Assembly: GCA_016789405.1 (NCBI GenBank)
Contig: JAEUPQ010000002.1
Coordinates: 31,861-95,860, forward strand
DNA from: Lysobacteraceae bacterium
Lineage (GTDB): Bacteria; Pseudomonadota; Gammaproteobacteria; Xanthomonadales; Xanthomonadaceae
Reading direction: 5' to 3'
DNA: 64,000 bases
Shown here: in pieces, positions 16,646 to 27,238 of the stretch
How the letters are laid out: the number at the start of each line of letters is the position of its first letter
Position numbering within the stretch: the first letter of the stretch is position 1
Made by a program: the position numbers and the translations under genes
Notes under the pieces: generated by a model
The model's database searches: none
Seen by the model: only the letters and a program-made list of their open reading frames with translations
Told to the model about the DNA's origin: nothing

Positions 16646-17656
16646 ATGCTGAAGATCGATACCCACGCCCATTACCTGCCGCGCCACTGGCCGGACCTCG
16701 CCGCGAAATACGGCGACATCCGCTTCCCGGTGATCCACCACGGCGACGACGGCCGCTCCCGCATCTACAAGGACGGCAAGTTCTTCCGCGAGATCTGGCC
16801 GAAAACCTGGGACCCGAAGATCCGCATCGAGGAATTCGCCGGCTTCGGCGTGCAGGTGCAGGTCATCAGCACCGTGCCGGTGATGTTCAGTTACTGGGCC
16901 AAGCCGCAGCATGCGCACGACCTCCACCAGGCGCTCAACGACCACATGGCCGAAGCGCTGCGCGACTATCCGCGCAACTATGCCGGCATCGGCACCGTGC
17001 CGCTGCAGTCGCCACGCCTGGCCATCCAGGAACTGGAGCGCTGCATCGACCAGCTCGGCCTGCAGGGCGTGCAGATCGGCTCGCACATCAACGACTGGAA
17101 CCTCGACGCGCCCGAGCTGTTCGATTTCTTCCAGGCCACGCAGGACCTGGGCGCCGCGATCCTGATCCACCCCTGGGACATGATGGGCACCGAGTCGATG
17201 CCGAAGTACTGGCTGCCCTGGCTGGTCGGCATGCCCGCCGAGCAGTCGCGCGCCGCATGCTGCCTGATCTTCGGCGGCGTGCTGGAACGGCTGCCGAAAC
17301 TCAAGGTCTGCCTTGCGCACGGCGGCGGCAGTTTCCCGTACACCATCGGCCGCATCGAACACGGTTTCAACATGCGTCCGGACCTGGTCGCCACCGACAA
17401 CTTCCGCAATCCACGCGAATACCTGTCGCGCTTCTACTTCGATTCCTGGGTGGCCGATCCGCGCGCGCTGCGCTATCTCATCGACACCTGCGGCGTCGAT
17501 CGCATCATGCTCGGCACGGACTATCCGTTCCCGCTCGGCGAGCAGGAGCCCGGCGCGGGCATCGCCGCCCTCGATCTCTCGGAGGCGGAGCAGGCGCGCC
17601 TGTACCACGGCACCGCGCTGGAATGGCTCGGCCTATCGAAGGCGAGATTCGCATGA
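16646..17656 (+). CDS. 2-amino-3-carboxymuconate-6-semialdehyde decarboxylase (ACMSD)
   Basis: 336-residue zinc-dependent decarboxylase of the amidohydrolase superfamily (NbaD role). It removes CO2 from ACMS to give 2-aminomuconate semialdehyde, steering flux away from quinolinate. Metal site: His7-x-His9 (DTHAHYLP), His175 (LIHPWDMMG), a His at about 225 (LAHGGGSFPY) and Asp292 (LGTDYPFPLG), matching the Pseudomonas enzyme at a small offset. It starts 73 bp after the secreted amidohydrolase and overlaps the next gene by ATGA. The presence of this enzyme shows the pathway is catabolic rather than for NAD synthesis. Confidence 0.95.
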   Translation: MLKIDTHAHYLPRHWPDLAAKYGDIRFPVIHHGDDGRSRIYKDGKFFREIWPKTWDPKIRIEEFAGFGVQVQVISTVPVMFSYWAKPQHAHDLHQALNDHMAEALRDYPRNYAGIGTVPLQSPRLAIQELERCIDQLGLQGVQIGSHINDWNLDAPELFDFFQATQDLGAAILIHPWDMMGTESMPKYWLPWLVGMPAEQSRAACCLIFGGVLERLPKLKVCLAHGGGSFPYTIGRIEHGFNMRPDLVATDNFRNPREYLSRFYFDSWVADPRALRYLIDTCGVDRIMLGTDYPFPLGEQEPGAGIAALDLSEAEQARLYHGTALEWLGLSKARFA

Positions 17657-18215
17657 GGCCGCCCATCAGGACCCTCGCGCTGTTCGCGATGTGCGTTGCC
17701 TCGATCGACGCCGCGCACGCGCAGGACGACACGACGCCCGCACCAGCACCGCCGGAACTGGTCGATGCGTACATCGCGTTCGAGCGCCAGCACGGCGCCG
17801 GCGCCACGCTCGACGGCGAACCGCTGTATTTCCTGAGTGCGCTGAAGGTCGCGGGATCGGACGTGACGCTGTACCGGCAGGTGATGGTCTGCCGCGACGC
17901 GCGCATGCAGGTCGTGCCGCACGGCGGCACCTACTGGTACGCCGGCGTGTCGATGGCGCAAGGCGAGCTCACGATGGCCACGCTGGGCCTGACCGGCTGC
18001 GACGACTGCGGCAGCGCGGTGACGGCCGAACCTGAGCCGACGATGCTGCGCATGCCGCTGTCCTTCCCCGATGCGCACACTGCGCGGCTCGGTGAGGTGC
18101 TGTACGACCGGCGCATGTCCGCCGACGCAAGCGACTGCCCCGTCGAGACACCCGACGTCGACACCGATGCTGACACCGTTGCCGACGCCGATGCCACTTC
18201 CGCTTCGAGGACCGA

Positions 18216-18219
<4 letters not shown>
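17653..18219 (+). CDS. Secreted protein of unknown function in the kynurenine operon
   Basis: 188 residues with a signal peptide (TLALFAMCVASIDAAHAQ, cleaved near 23). The mature part holds four or more cysteines (MVCRDAR, TGCDDCGSAV, SDCPVE) that could form disulfides, and ends in an Asp/Ala/Thr-rich tail of about 25 residues. No known domain recognised. It is locked into the operon by ATGA overlaps with ACMSD upstream and kynureninase downstream. That argues for a role linked to the pathway rather than a chance insertion. Confidence 0.75.
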
Positions 18220-19501
<1,282 letters not shown>

Positions 19502-19505
<4 letters not shown>

Positions 19506-20860
19506 GCGCGACGCCCGATCGCCGCCTGACCATCGTCGGCGCCGGCCTTGCCGGTCCGTTGCTCGCCACCTTGCTCGCACGGCGTGGCTGGCAGGTCGAC
19601 TTGTTCGAGCGCCGCGGCGACCCGCGCATCCATGGCTATGCCGGCGGACGCTCGATCAACCTCGCGCTGGCCGAACGCGGACTCAGTGCGCTGCGCGCCG
19701 CGGGCGTCGATGCCGACGTCCTCGAACAGGCCGTCATGATGCGCGGCCGCATGGTGCACTTCCGTGAAGGCGGCGAGCAACTGCAGCGTTACGGTCGCGA
19801 CGACAGCGAAGTGATCTGGTCGATCAGTCGCGGCGACCTCAACATCGTGCTGTTGAACGCCGCAGAGGCAGCGGGCGTGACCCTGCACTTCGACCGCAGG
19901 CTGGAATCCGTCGACTTCGAGGCGAAAGTCGCGCATTTCGTCGGTGACGGCGAAGACATCGCGCATGCTTTCCAGGCATTGATCGGCAGCGACGGTGCCG
20001 GATCCAGCCTGCGTGCCGCGATGCTGCGCGCCAGCGATCTCGGCGAACGCGTCGAGGTGATGCCGCACGGTTACAAGGAACTGGAAATTCCCCCCGGCCT
20101 GGATGGCAGTTTCAGGATCGAACCGAACGCGCTGCACATCTGGCCGCGTGGCGACTACATGTGCATCGCCCTGCCCAACGACGAGCGCACCTTCACCGTC
20201 ACCCTGTTCCTGCCGATCGAAGGACCGACCAGTTTCGCGACCGTCGGCGATGGCGAGGCCGCGAAGGCGCTCTTCGAACGCGACTTCGCCGATGCGCTGC
20301 CGCTGATCCCGAATCTGGTCCACGACTTCGACGCCAACCCGACCGGCATGCTCGCCACGCTGTACCTCGATCGCTGGCATCTCGACGGCCGCGCGGTCCT
20401 GCTCGGCGATGCCGCGCACGCCATGGTGCCGTTCCATGGCCAGGGCATGAACTGCGCCTTCGAGGACTGCGTATCGCTGGCCAATCACCTCGCACTGGAT
20501 CGCGACCTCGCGACCGCCTTCGCCGCGTTCGAGGCCGAGCGCAGGCCGAACACCACGGCCATCCAGGCGATGGCGCTGGAAAACTATCGCGAGATGAGCG
20601 ACCGCGTCGACGATGCGGACTTCCTGCTCCAGCGCCAGCTCGAACGCATGCTCGCCGAGCGGCACCCGGGCCTGTTCGTGCCGCGCTATGCGATGGTCAG
20701 CTTCATGCGCCTGCCCTACGCCACTGCATACGAGCGCGGCCGGATCCAGCGTGCACTGCTGGTCGAAGCCACGCGCGGGCGCGACAGCCTCGACGGCATC
20801 GACATGGACTGGCTCGATGGCGAAGTCCGCGCGCGCCTCTCTCCACTGGATGCGGGCTGA
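19502..20860 (+). CDS. kmo: Kynurenine 3-monooxygenase
   Basis: 452-residue FAD/NADPH aromatic hydroxylase converting kynurenine to 3-hydroxykynurenine. The FAD dinucleotide motif GAGLAG is at 13-18, followed by the KMO-specific GYAGGRSINLALAERG. The second FAD motif reads LLGDAAHAMVPFHGQGMNC. The ATG overlaps the kynureninase stop (ATGA). The frame stays open far upstream, but only the region from 19502 matches the family. The enzyme is usually membrane-associated through its C-terminus; no clear helix is obvious here. Confidence 0.97.
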
Positions 20861-20863
20861 TCG

Positions 20864-22306
20864 ATGGGCGCGAGCTTTCTCTTCTACGATCTGGAAACCT
20901 TCGGCAAGGATCCCCGCCGCACGCGGATCGCGCAGTTCGCCGCCATTCGCACCGACGAAGACCTCAATCCGATCGACGAGCCCTGGGATTTCCTGGTCAA
21001 GCCTGCCGACGATCTGCTGCCCTCGCCTGCTGCAACGCTGATCACCGGCATCGAGCCGCAACGCGCGGCACGTGAAGGCGTGAGCGAGGCCGAGGCCTTT
21101 GCGCGGATCTTCGAAGCGATGTCGGTCCCGGGCACCTGCACGCTGGGCTACAACTCGCTGCGATTCGACGATGAGTTCGTCCGCTACGGATTCTTCCGCA
21201 ACTTCTTCGATCCCTACGAACGCGAGTGGCGCGGCGGGAACACGCGCTGGGACCTGCTCGACGTGATGCGTCTCGCACATGCGCTGCGCCCGGATGGCAT
21301 CGTCTGGCCGCGACGCGAGGACGGCGCACCGTCGTTCAAGCTGGAGCACCTGGCCGAAGCCAACGACGTCCGCGAAGGCGATGCGCACGAGGCGCTGTCC
21401 GACGTGCGTGCACTGATCGGCATGGCGAGGAAGCTGAAGACCTCGCAGCCGAAGCTGTGGGACTACGCGCTGCGCCTGCGCGACAAGAAACATGCCGCGC
21501 GCCTGCTCGACACCGTCGCCATGACGCCGGCGCTGCATGTGTCGCAACGATTCCCGGCTTCGCGCCTGTGCGCGGCTGCGGTCGCGCCGCTGATCCGGCA
21601 TCCGCAGATCGACAGCCGCGTGATCGTGTTCGATCTCCACGAACCGGTCGAGGCGCTGCTCGAACTCGACGCCGACGACATCGCCGACCGGCTCTACACC
21701 CCGGCGGCCGATCTGCCGCCTGACGTGGCGCGCGTGCCGCTGAAGGAGATACACCTCAACCGCAGCCCGATGCTGATCGAATGGCAGCACCTGCGCGAGG
21801 CCGATTTCGAGCGGCTGCAGATCGACCCGCAGCTGGCGGAAGCACGTGTCGCGCAGCTTCGCGCCGCCGGACCGGCGCTTGCGGAGAAGATCCGTCGCAT
21901 CTACGCGAAGCGCGCCGTGCCCGAAACGCTGGATGTCGACGGTTCGCTGTACGACGGCTTCCTGCTCGACGGCGACAAGCGCAAGTTCGCCGAACTGCGC
22001 AGCACGCCGCCCGAGGTGCTCGGCCAGCGCGATTTCGCATTCCAGGATGCGCGCCTGACCGAACTGCTGTTCCGCTACCGGGCACGCAACTGGCCCGAGA
22101 CGCTTTCTTCGAGCGAATCGGACCGCTGGAGCGACTACCGCCGTCGCCGCCTCGGCGAAGACCGGGGGTGGTCCGAATACACGTTCGACAGCCATCGCGC
22201 CGAGATCGACGCGCTGCGCCTCGCGCATGCGGACGATGGTCGCGCACAATCGCTGCTTGACCAGGTACAGGCCTGGGCGCGCGACCTCGAAGCCCGACTG
22301 ACCTGA
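20864..22306 (+). CDS. sbcB: Exodeoxyribonuclease I
   Basis: 480-residue 3'-5' single-strand DNA exonuclease of the DnaQ superfamily. The Exo I motif FYDLETFG with Asp and Glu opens the protein. GYNSLRFDDEF (Exo II) and EGDAHEALSDVRALIGMA (Exo III) follow. The C-terminal half matches the ExoI extension domains. Length agrees with Escherichia coli SbcB (475). It starts three bases after kmo, so it is probably on the same transcript even though its function is DNA repair and recombination. Confidence 0.95.
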   Translation: MGASFLFYDLETFGKDPRRTRIAQFAAIRTDEDLNPIDEPWDFLVKPADDLLPSPAATLITGIEPQRAAREGVSEAEAFARIFEAMSVPGTCTLGYNSLRFDDEFVRYGFFRNFFDPYEREWRGGNTRWDLLDVMRLAHALRPDGIVWPRREDGAPSFKLEHLAEANDVREGDAHEALSDVRALIGMARKLKTSQPKLWDYALRLRDKKHAARLLDTVAMTPALHVSQRFPASRLCAAAVAPLIRHPQIDSRVIVFDLHEPVEALLELDADDIADRLYTPAADLPPDVARVPLKEIHLNRSPMLIEWQHLREADFERLQIDPQLAEARVAQLRAAGPALAEKIRRIYAKRAVPETLDVDGSLYDGFLLDGDKRKFAELRSTPPEVLGQRDFAFQDARLTELLFRYRARNWPETLSSSESDRWSDYRRRRLGEDRGWSEYTFDSHRAEIDALRLAHADDGRAQSLLDQVQAWARDLEARLT

Positions 22307-22375
22307 TCCAGATTGATTTGATCTCGCCCCATCTGATCCCGACCGAACCGCTGACGCCATGACGAGGACGCCCGG

Positions 22376-23062
22376 ATGAGCACCTATTTTTCCGACCGCA
22401 GCTTCAAGTTCCTGCGAGGTCTCGCACGCAACAACGATCGCGAATGGTTCCATGCGCACAAGGCCGACTACGAAGCGCATGTGCGCCAGCCTTTCCTTGC
22501 GCTGATCACCGACCTGCAGCCAGCGCTGCTCGAAGTCAGCCAACACTACCGCGCAGACCCGAAGACGGTCGGCGGCTCGCTCTTCCGCATCCATCGCGAC
22601 ACCCGCTTCTCGAACAACAAGGCGCCCTACAAGAACTGGCAGGGTGCGCGGCTGTTCCATGCGCGCAGCAAGGAAGTCGAAGCGCCCTCGTTCTACATCC
22701 ACCTGCAGCCCGGGAACTGCTTCATCGGTGCGGGCCTGTGGCATCCGGAACCCGAAACATTGCGCCGCATCCGCCACTTCATCGTCGACAATCCGGGCAG
22801 CTGGGCTGCTGCCGCGCATGGCACCGCCTTCCGCAAGCGCTTCGACCTCGACGACGACGAAATGCTGGTGCGACCGCCGCGCGGGTTTCCGGCAGACTTC
22901 GCCTATCTCGACGACCTGCGCCGCAAGAACCATGTCGCACTGCGCGCCATCGACGACGCCACGATGACCGGTCCGAAGCTGCTCTCGACGCTTGCCAAGG
23001 ACCTGCAGGGCCTCGGCCCCTTCATGGACTATCTTTGCGCGGCGCTGGATCTCGAATTCTGA
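22376..23062 (+). CDS. DUF2461/TIGR02453 family protein
   Basis: 228-residue conserved protein of unknown biochemical role. The family pattern is plain: YFSDRSFKFLRGLARNNDREWFHAHK, then FRIHRDTRFSNNKAPYKNW and the PGNCFIGAGLWHPEPETLRRIR segment. No catalytic residues are established for the family. It lies 69 bp after sbcB on the same strand with its own start region. Confidence 0.9.
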   Translation: MSTYFSDRSFKFLRGLARNNDREWFHAHKADYEAHVRQPFLALITDLQPALLEVSQHYRADPKTVGGSLFRIHRDTRFSNNKAPYKNWQGARLFHARSKEVEAPSFYIHLQPGNCFIGAGLWHPEPETLRRIRHFIVDNPGSWAAAAHGTAFRKRFDLDDDEMLVRPPRGFPADFAYLDDLRRKNHVALRAIDDATMTGPKLLSTLAKDLQGLGPFMDYLCAALDLEF

Positions 23063-23124
23063 GCGCCGTCTGCCTCATCCGCGCATGTCCGCGCGCAGCA
23101 TGGCTGGCGATCGCCTTCCTCTGG

Positions 23125-23379
23125 ATGTCGCCCGTCCAGGCGATGACCCGTTGCCCGGAGGCACCGGGGCCGAAAGACCCCATCATCGATATCCTCGGTT
23201 GGGCCATGCTTTCGCTGGGCGTCTTCGCGGGCCTCGCGTTCGCGGCCTTCGTCATCCGTCGTACCCGATCGATGCCGTTGCGATCGCGGCTGATTGCGGC
23301 CCTGGGCGGAATCGCGGGGATGCTGCTGATCTGGCTTGGCGGTGCTGCGCTCGCGGTCAGCCTCTTCATCCAGTGCTAG
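23125..23379 (+). CDS. Possible small membrane protein
   Basis: An 84-residue reading from the ATG at 23125 with two hydrophobic helices (IIDILGWAMLSLGVFAGLAFAAF and LIAALGGIAGMLLIWLGGAALAVSLFI) separated by a basic loop, the expected topology for a two-helix inner-membrane protein. The start is uncertain: the frame is open upstream, and a CTG at 23059 overlapping the DUF2461 stop would add a signal-like N-terminus (AAWLAIAFLWMSPVQA). No family recognised. Confidence 0.5.
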   Translation: MSPVQAMTRCPEAPGPKDPIIDILGWAMLSLGVFAGLAFAAFVIRRTRSMPLRSRLIAALGGIAGMLLIWLGGAALAVSLFIQC

Positions 23380-23412
23380 TTCGCGTTCGCGGGATATCTG
23401 CGCTCCATGATT

Positions 23413-23440
23413 CATGACGCACTGCGTCATGACACTGTCA
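23413..23440. promoter_or_regulatory. Two overlapping palindromes, candidate operator
   Basis: A perfect 9-1-9 inverted repeat (CATGACGCA, C, TGCGTCATG) at 23413-23431 overlaps a second palindrome TGACACTGTCA at 23430-23440. They lie in the 249-bp gap before the secreted hydrolase/DUF4785 pair, about 190 bp ahead of its GTG start. Position and symmetry suggest a dimeric regulator site. A terminator for the upstream small gene is possible but no T-run follows. Confidence 0.4.
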
Positions 23441-23628
23441 ATACGCCCCCGTACCCTCGATCTCAATGCCATTCCTGACCGTATGGCAGGGCTGGAGTGA
23501 GCGACGCCCGGACGGCAATGCGTCACCTGGAGATCTGCTGAACGGGCTTCGAAGGCTTCAAACAGGGAAGTGCGCGGCAGGGGCCGCGTGTTCAAGGACC
23601 AAGATACTCATTCGAGGGGACAACCAAC

Positions 23629-24486
23629 GTGCTCAAACACCTCTGCGGGCTGATGCTCGCTCTGGCGGCGCCGTGCGCGCTCGCCAACACCGGCGTGGCA
23701 TTCGTCCACGGTACCGGCAAGCAGACCGATGCCTACAACGACTACTGGCAAGCGTCCATGGTCGATTCCGTTCGCGGCGGCCTGGCCAATCCGTCCAACT
23801 ACGTCGTGATCAACTGCGATTTCGGTCAGTACTGGTGGAGCAACGATGCCGCCGGCTGCCTCTCGGGCCAGCTGACGAACTTCATCAATGCCAAGGGCAT
23901 CACCCGGCTGATCGTCATCACGCATTCCAACGGCGGCAACGTCATGCGCTGGATCATGTCGAACCCGACCTACGACAGCCGCTACCCGAACATCATCAAC
24001 AAGGTCGTGCGCGTGAACGCGCTGGCGCCTTCCTCGGCGGGCACGCCGCTGGCCGATGCGGTGATGAACGGCACGGTATTCGAAGCAGCGGTGGGCTGGC
24101 TGCTCGGCTACCAGAATGACGGCGTGCGCCAGCAGCAGCAGAGCTGGATGGTCTTCTACAACGGCAACTACCTCTACGGCACCAGCGGTCGCCCCGCCCT
24201 GCCCAAGACGTTCCGCAGCGTGGTCGGCACCGATGTCGACTCCTCGCCGTTCGACGGCGACAGCTATTGCGGCGGCTACACGCAGAACGTGGGCCTGGAG
24301 GTCACGCAGAACTGGCTCAACAGCTGCTCGGACGGCTTCCTCAATTGCAGCAGCCAGTCCGCCGCCGGCTACGTCTGGTTCCAGGACAAGTCGAGGATGG
24401 CCGGCAGCGAGCCGCTGTCGCACAACCAGAGCCGTCGCGCCTGCTTCGGCCTGAACAACATCCTCCGCAGCGACATGAGCCAGTGA
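23629..24486 (+). CDS. Secreted alpha/beta-hydrolase (lipase/esterase-like)
   Basis: 285-residue exported protein. The signal peptide (HLCGLMLALAAPCALA, cut after about residue 19) precedes GVAFVHGTGKQT, an oxyanion-region HG motif. The nucleophile elbow reads THSNGG with Ser100, a variant of GxSxG in which the first Gly is Thr. Several cysteines in the second half (CGGY, NSCSDGFLNC) suggest disulfides. The start is a GTG with GAGGGG eight bases upstream. It is followed 11 bp later by the DUF4785 gene, which may be a dedicated partner. Substrate unknown. Confidence 0.82.
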   Translation: MLKHLCGLMLALAAPCALANTGVAFVHGTGKQTDAYNDYWQASMVDSVRGGLANPSNYVVINCDFGQYWWSNDAAGCLSGQLTNFINAKGITRLIVITHSNGGNVMRWIMSNPTYDSRYPNIINKVVRVNALAPSSAGTPLADAVMNGTVFEAAVGWLLGYQNDGVRQQQQSWMVFYNGNYLYGTSGRPALPKTFRSVVGTDVDSSPFDGDSYCGGYTQNVGLEVTQNWLNSCSDGFLNCSSQSAAGYVWFQDKSRMAGSEPLSHNQSRRACFGLNNILRSDMSQ

Positions 24487-24497
24487 GGGCACCGACC

Positions 24498-25667
24498 ATG
24501 AAACTCGCCATTGCAGTACTCACGTCTTCCCTGGCCCTCGTGCTCGGCAGCCATGCGGCGCATGCCGCCCAACCGATGCGCGCCCCGGTCTCGGGCGACC
24601 AGGTCCCGGCTCGACTCGTCGCCCTGCCCGCCCCGTCCGGCAGCATTGAACGTGCCCCGGTCTCGTTCGCCTGGAAACTCGATCCGAACGCGGAACTTTC
24701 GGCCCCGCAGCCGTACGTGGCCCAGAGCCGCGAATACTGGCAGACCGTCGACGCCGCCGAACTGCAGCAGGGCGTATCGGTGAAGACCTCGGCACCGGGC
24801 GCGCTCATCCGCGTCAGTCCCGCACGCGGCGCACGCGCGCTCGACCAGAACGCACTGCGCATCAACGATGCTTCGGGCACTGCGCGCATCGAACGCCTCG
24901 CCTCGGCCAAGCAACTCGCCGATGCCGGCATGGACGTGCAGGACGGCAGCGTGATCGCCAAGCTCGCGCCCGAGGAAGGCGCCGGCGTCTACACGCTGCG
25001 CGCCACGCAGGCCGAAGGCCGCTACCTGGTCCACGTGTTCGAACCGCAGAGCAGCGACGTGCTCAATGCCGCGGTCGATCGCCAGCATGCGCTGGCCGGC
25101 GACACGGTGCGGGTGAACATCGGTTTCGAGCGTGCCGGCAAGCGCGCGCAGACCGCCCAGGCCGAAGGCCTGCTGGTCGCACCCGACGGCCGCAGCTGGC
25201 CTGTCCAGGTGGGCAGGGACGGTTCGGCCCGCGTGAAGCTGCCGGCCCAGGTGGGCAATGCGAAGGGGCTGTGGGAAGTGCAGGTCTTCGCCAGTGCGGA
25301 CGGCATCCAGCGCGATGTTCGCACCGCAGTCGCAGTGGCGGCGCCCACCGCACGCTTCAAGGGCCAGTTCGCGTTCAACCCGGCCACGATGCGCATGGCG
25401 CTTCCGGTGCTGGCCGGCTCCGTCGGCCGCTACGAAGCGCGTGGCACGCTCTATGCCACCGCCGCCGACGGCCAGATGCGTCCGGTGTCGCAAGCGCACA
25501 GTGCGGCGTGGATGAAACGTGGAAACGGCATGCTGGTGCTGCAGTTCGATCGTAGCCACCTGCCTGCCGGATACGGGGCGCCGTTCGAGGTCCGCGACCT
25601 GTCGCTCAACGACCAGGCCCGCATGGCACCGCTGGAAAGCCGCGCACGCACGGGCATCGCACGCTGA
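24498..25667 (+). CDS. DUF4785-family secreted protein
   Basis: 389-residue exported protein with a clear signal peptide (AIAVLTSSLALVLGSHAAHAA). The sequence fits the DUF4785 family of xanthomonad secreted proteins: an N-terminal region, then a beta-rich part around residues 185-290 (VNIGFERAGKR, LLVAPDGRSWPVQVGRDGSA) resembling immunoglobulin-like repeats, then a C-terminal beta domain. No catalytic motif. It is transcribed with the secreted hydrolase and could be its binding or activation partner (inference from pairing only). A 32-bp palindrome closes the unit. Confidence 0.78.
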   Translation: MKLAIAVLTSSLALVLGSHAAHAAQPMRAPVSGDQVPARLVALPAPSGSIERAPVSFAWKLDPNAELSAPQPYVAQSREYWQTVDAAELQQGVSVKTSAPGALIRVSPARGARALDQNALRINDASGTARIERLASAKQLADAGMDVQDGSVIAKLAPEEGAGVYTLRATQAEGRYLVHVFEPQSSDVLNAAVDRQHALAGDTVRVNIGFERAGKRAQTAQAEGLLVAPDGRSWPVQVGRDGSARVKLPAQVGNAKGLWEVQVFASADGIQRDVRTAVAVAAPTARFKGQFAFNPATMRMALPVLAGSVGRYEARGTLYATAADGQMRPVSQAHSAAWMKRGNGMLVLQFDRSHLPAGYGAPFEVRDLSLNDQARMAPLESRARTGIAR

Positions 25668-25700
25668 TCCAAGCGAAGCGCGCTGATCGCAGATGGATGT

Positions 25701-25732
25701 CGCCCGTGCCGGCCTGCAGGCCGGCACGGGCG
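25701..25732. terminator. 32-bp perfect palindrome between convergent genes
   Basis: The sequence at 25701-25732 is its own reverse complement (16-bp arms, outer CGCCCGTGCCGG, centre CTGCAG). It lies 33 bp after the DUF4785 stop and 14 bp after the chitinase stop on the other strand. It would form a strong hairpin in both transcripts. No T-run follows on either side, so it may terminate with help from Rho or protect 3' ends. Confidence 0.6.
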
Positions 25733-25746
25733 ATGACGCAGCCCAA

Positions 25747-26931
25747 TCACTTCAGGACGATGTTCCAGTTCGCTTCCACGCACTTGCGGTAGTTGCCGGC
25801 CTGCAGTGCGCTGTACGGCGTCTGATAACCCACCAGCTGGCACTTGTAGTCCTTCTGGTAGCGCCAGTCCATTTCCCAGTAGATCGGATACGCAGCTGAA
25901 CTGCCGCTGTTGAAGCGCTGCATGTTCGCGCACGACAGCTGCTCGCCCGCGATGTTCCATCCCAGGTCGGGTGCGAACTGCTTGTAGTAGTCGATGCGGT
26001 TCTGCGCCGACGCACGTTCGGTCCCGCCACCGCATTCGTTGTTGATGATCTGGATGGTGGTCGCGAAGTTGTTGCCGGCACCGATCGCGAGATCTGCTGC
26101 GTTGGGCACCCAGGTGCCATCGACCACGTGCAGCATCGACGGCTTCGGCGGCTGCGGATAGACGAAGAAGAAGATCGCCGATGCAAGGTTCAGCCAGGTC
26201 GATGCCACGCGATCCGGGTCGTTCAACAGCACGCGCTGGTCACCATCGAACATCGCCTGCGAGAACGGTCCGTAGTTGTAGTTGTACGACAACTGCTTCG
26301 CACCGCGACCGAAGTACTTCTTCCACGAGCCATCGGCATTTCGGCCGCAAGTCCAGACCTTGTTGAACACCGGGTCGTTGCACTCCGCGTTGTAGCCGCA
26401 GATCGTGCCGCTGTCGGTACAGCCGATCTCGCGCAGGTACACCAGTGCCTGCCGCCACTCCGGCACGGTGTCCCAGCGATTGTGGCCGCCGGTCTCCTGC
26501 GCGAAGTGCGCGAACATCGTCGCCAGGCTGCGGCGACAGATCAGGTCCGCATTCCGGCCATCCGTGTAGTCGCCGCAGAAGGCCGGGAATTTCGCCACCG
26601 CCTGGAGGAAACGCTGGTAAGTGTAGCTTGGCTCGCGACGCGGGAAATAGTAATCCCAGCGCGATTGCGGCAGGATCGTCTCGACCCTGCGCACGTTCGA
26701 CGGATTCGCCGTGCGTCCCGGCCGCACCGCTTCGACATCGACGTTCGGCAGCGTGCGGATGCCTGCCTTCACCTTCCGGAAGAAATCGTTGCTGGTCAGG
26801 CTGGCCTCGTACTGCAGTGCTTCCTGCAGCGTCGGCACCGGAATCGTCTGTGCATGACCCTGCCCGGGCGCCACCGTGCCGGCGAGGACCAATACCCCGC
26901 CCAGCGCGAATCGTTTCGTGATCACGTCCAT
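25747..26931 (-). CDS. Family 19 chitinase (glycoside hydrolase), secreted
   Basis: 394-residue GH19 endochitinase hydrolysing beta-1,4-N-acetylglucosamine polymers. The signal peptide ends near APGQGHAQ (residue 28). The catalytic Glu146 lies in AHFAQETGGHNRWD. The GH19 hallmark follows as YFGRGAKQLSYNYNYGPFS, with the substrate-cleft region WLNLASAIFFFVYPQ. Many cysteines fit a secreted, disulfide-bonded enzyme. No separate chitin-binding domain is seen. The ATG at 26931 follows AAGGAG by only one or two bases; a GTG six bases further in (26925) has ideal 7-bp spacing and may be the real start. Confidence 0.92.
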   Translation of the reverse strand: MDVITKRFALGGVLVLAGTVAPGQGHAQTIPVPTLQEALQYEASLTSNDFFRKVKAGIRTLPNVDVEAVRPGRTANPSNVRRVETILPQSRWDYYFPRREPSYTYQRFLQAVAKFPAFCGDYTDGRNADLICRRSLATMFAHFAQETGGHNRWDTVPEWRQALVYLREIGCTDSGTICGYNAECNDPVFNKVWTCGRNADGSWKKYFGRGAKQLSYNYNYGPFSQAMFDGDQRVLLNDPDRVASTWLNLASAIFFFVYPQPPKPSMLHVVDGTWVPNAADLAIGAGNNFATTIQIINNECGGGTERASAQNRIDYYKQFAPDLGWNIAGEQLSCANMQRFNSGSSAAYPIYWEMDWRYQKDYKCQLVGYQTPYSALQAGNYRKCVEANWNIVLK

Positions 26932-27238
26932 TCTCCTTGTGATGTGTGCAGCATGCGTGATGTGCATGGACTGCCGCCGATGGCTTGCCCTCCCCGGCGG
27001 CCGGCGCATGGGAGCACGCGACACAGCGCGGGAACGTGCGTTCCAACGCACTTCGATGCGTTGCATGGGCATCGAACATCGCATTTCGCGATGTCGGCAT
27101 CAGCAAACGTTCACAGGTCGATCAGCGATGACCGGCCATTTGTCGCGGCCGCAGCAAGGAGACTGTGGATGCGGCGCATGCGATCCTCGTGATGTCCTGC
27201 CTGTCGGGCATGCGGGACATCACGCGACATCGCATCGA
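26932..27238. other. Intergenic region upstream of the chitinase gene
   Basis: 307 bp between the chitinase start and the 5'-nucleotidase stop, both on the minus strand. The distal part holds a hairpin suited to ending the nucleotidase transcript; the rest is presumably the chitinase promoter and leader. No convincing -35/-10 pair or small gene was found. Confidence 0.4.
27190..27222 (-). terminator. Hairpin after the 5'-nucleotidase gene
   Basis: TGATGTCC at 27190-27197 pairs with GGACATCA at 27215-27222 around a loop that itself can pair (GCC/GGC). It starts 17 bp past the 5'-nucleotidase stop on the minus strand. No U-tract is visible, so intrinsic termination would be weak. Confidence 0.4.

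Noticed and set aside
23084..23417. Alternative plus-strand frame starting MSARSMAGDRLPLDVA
   Set aside because: Its translation is Arg/Pro/Gly-rich noise, whereas the other frame gives two proper transmembrane helices.
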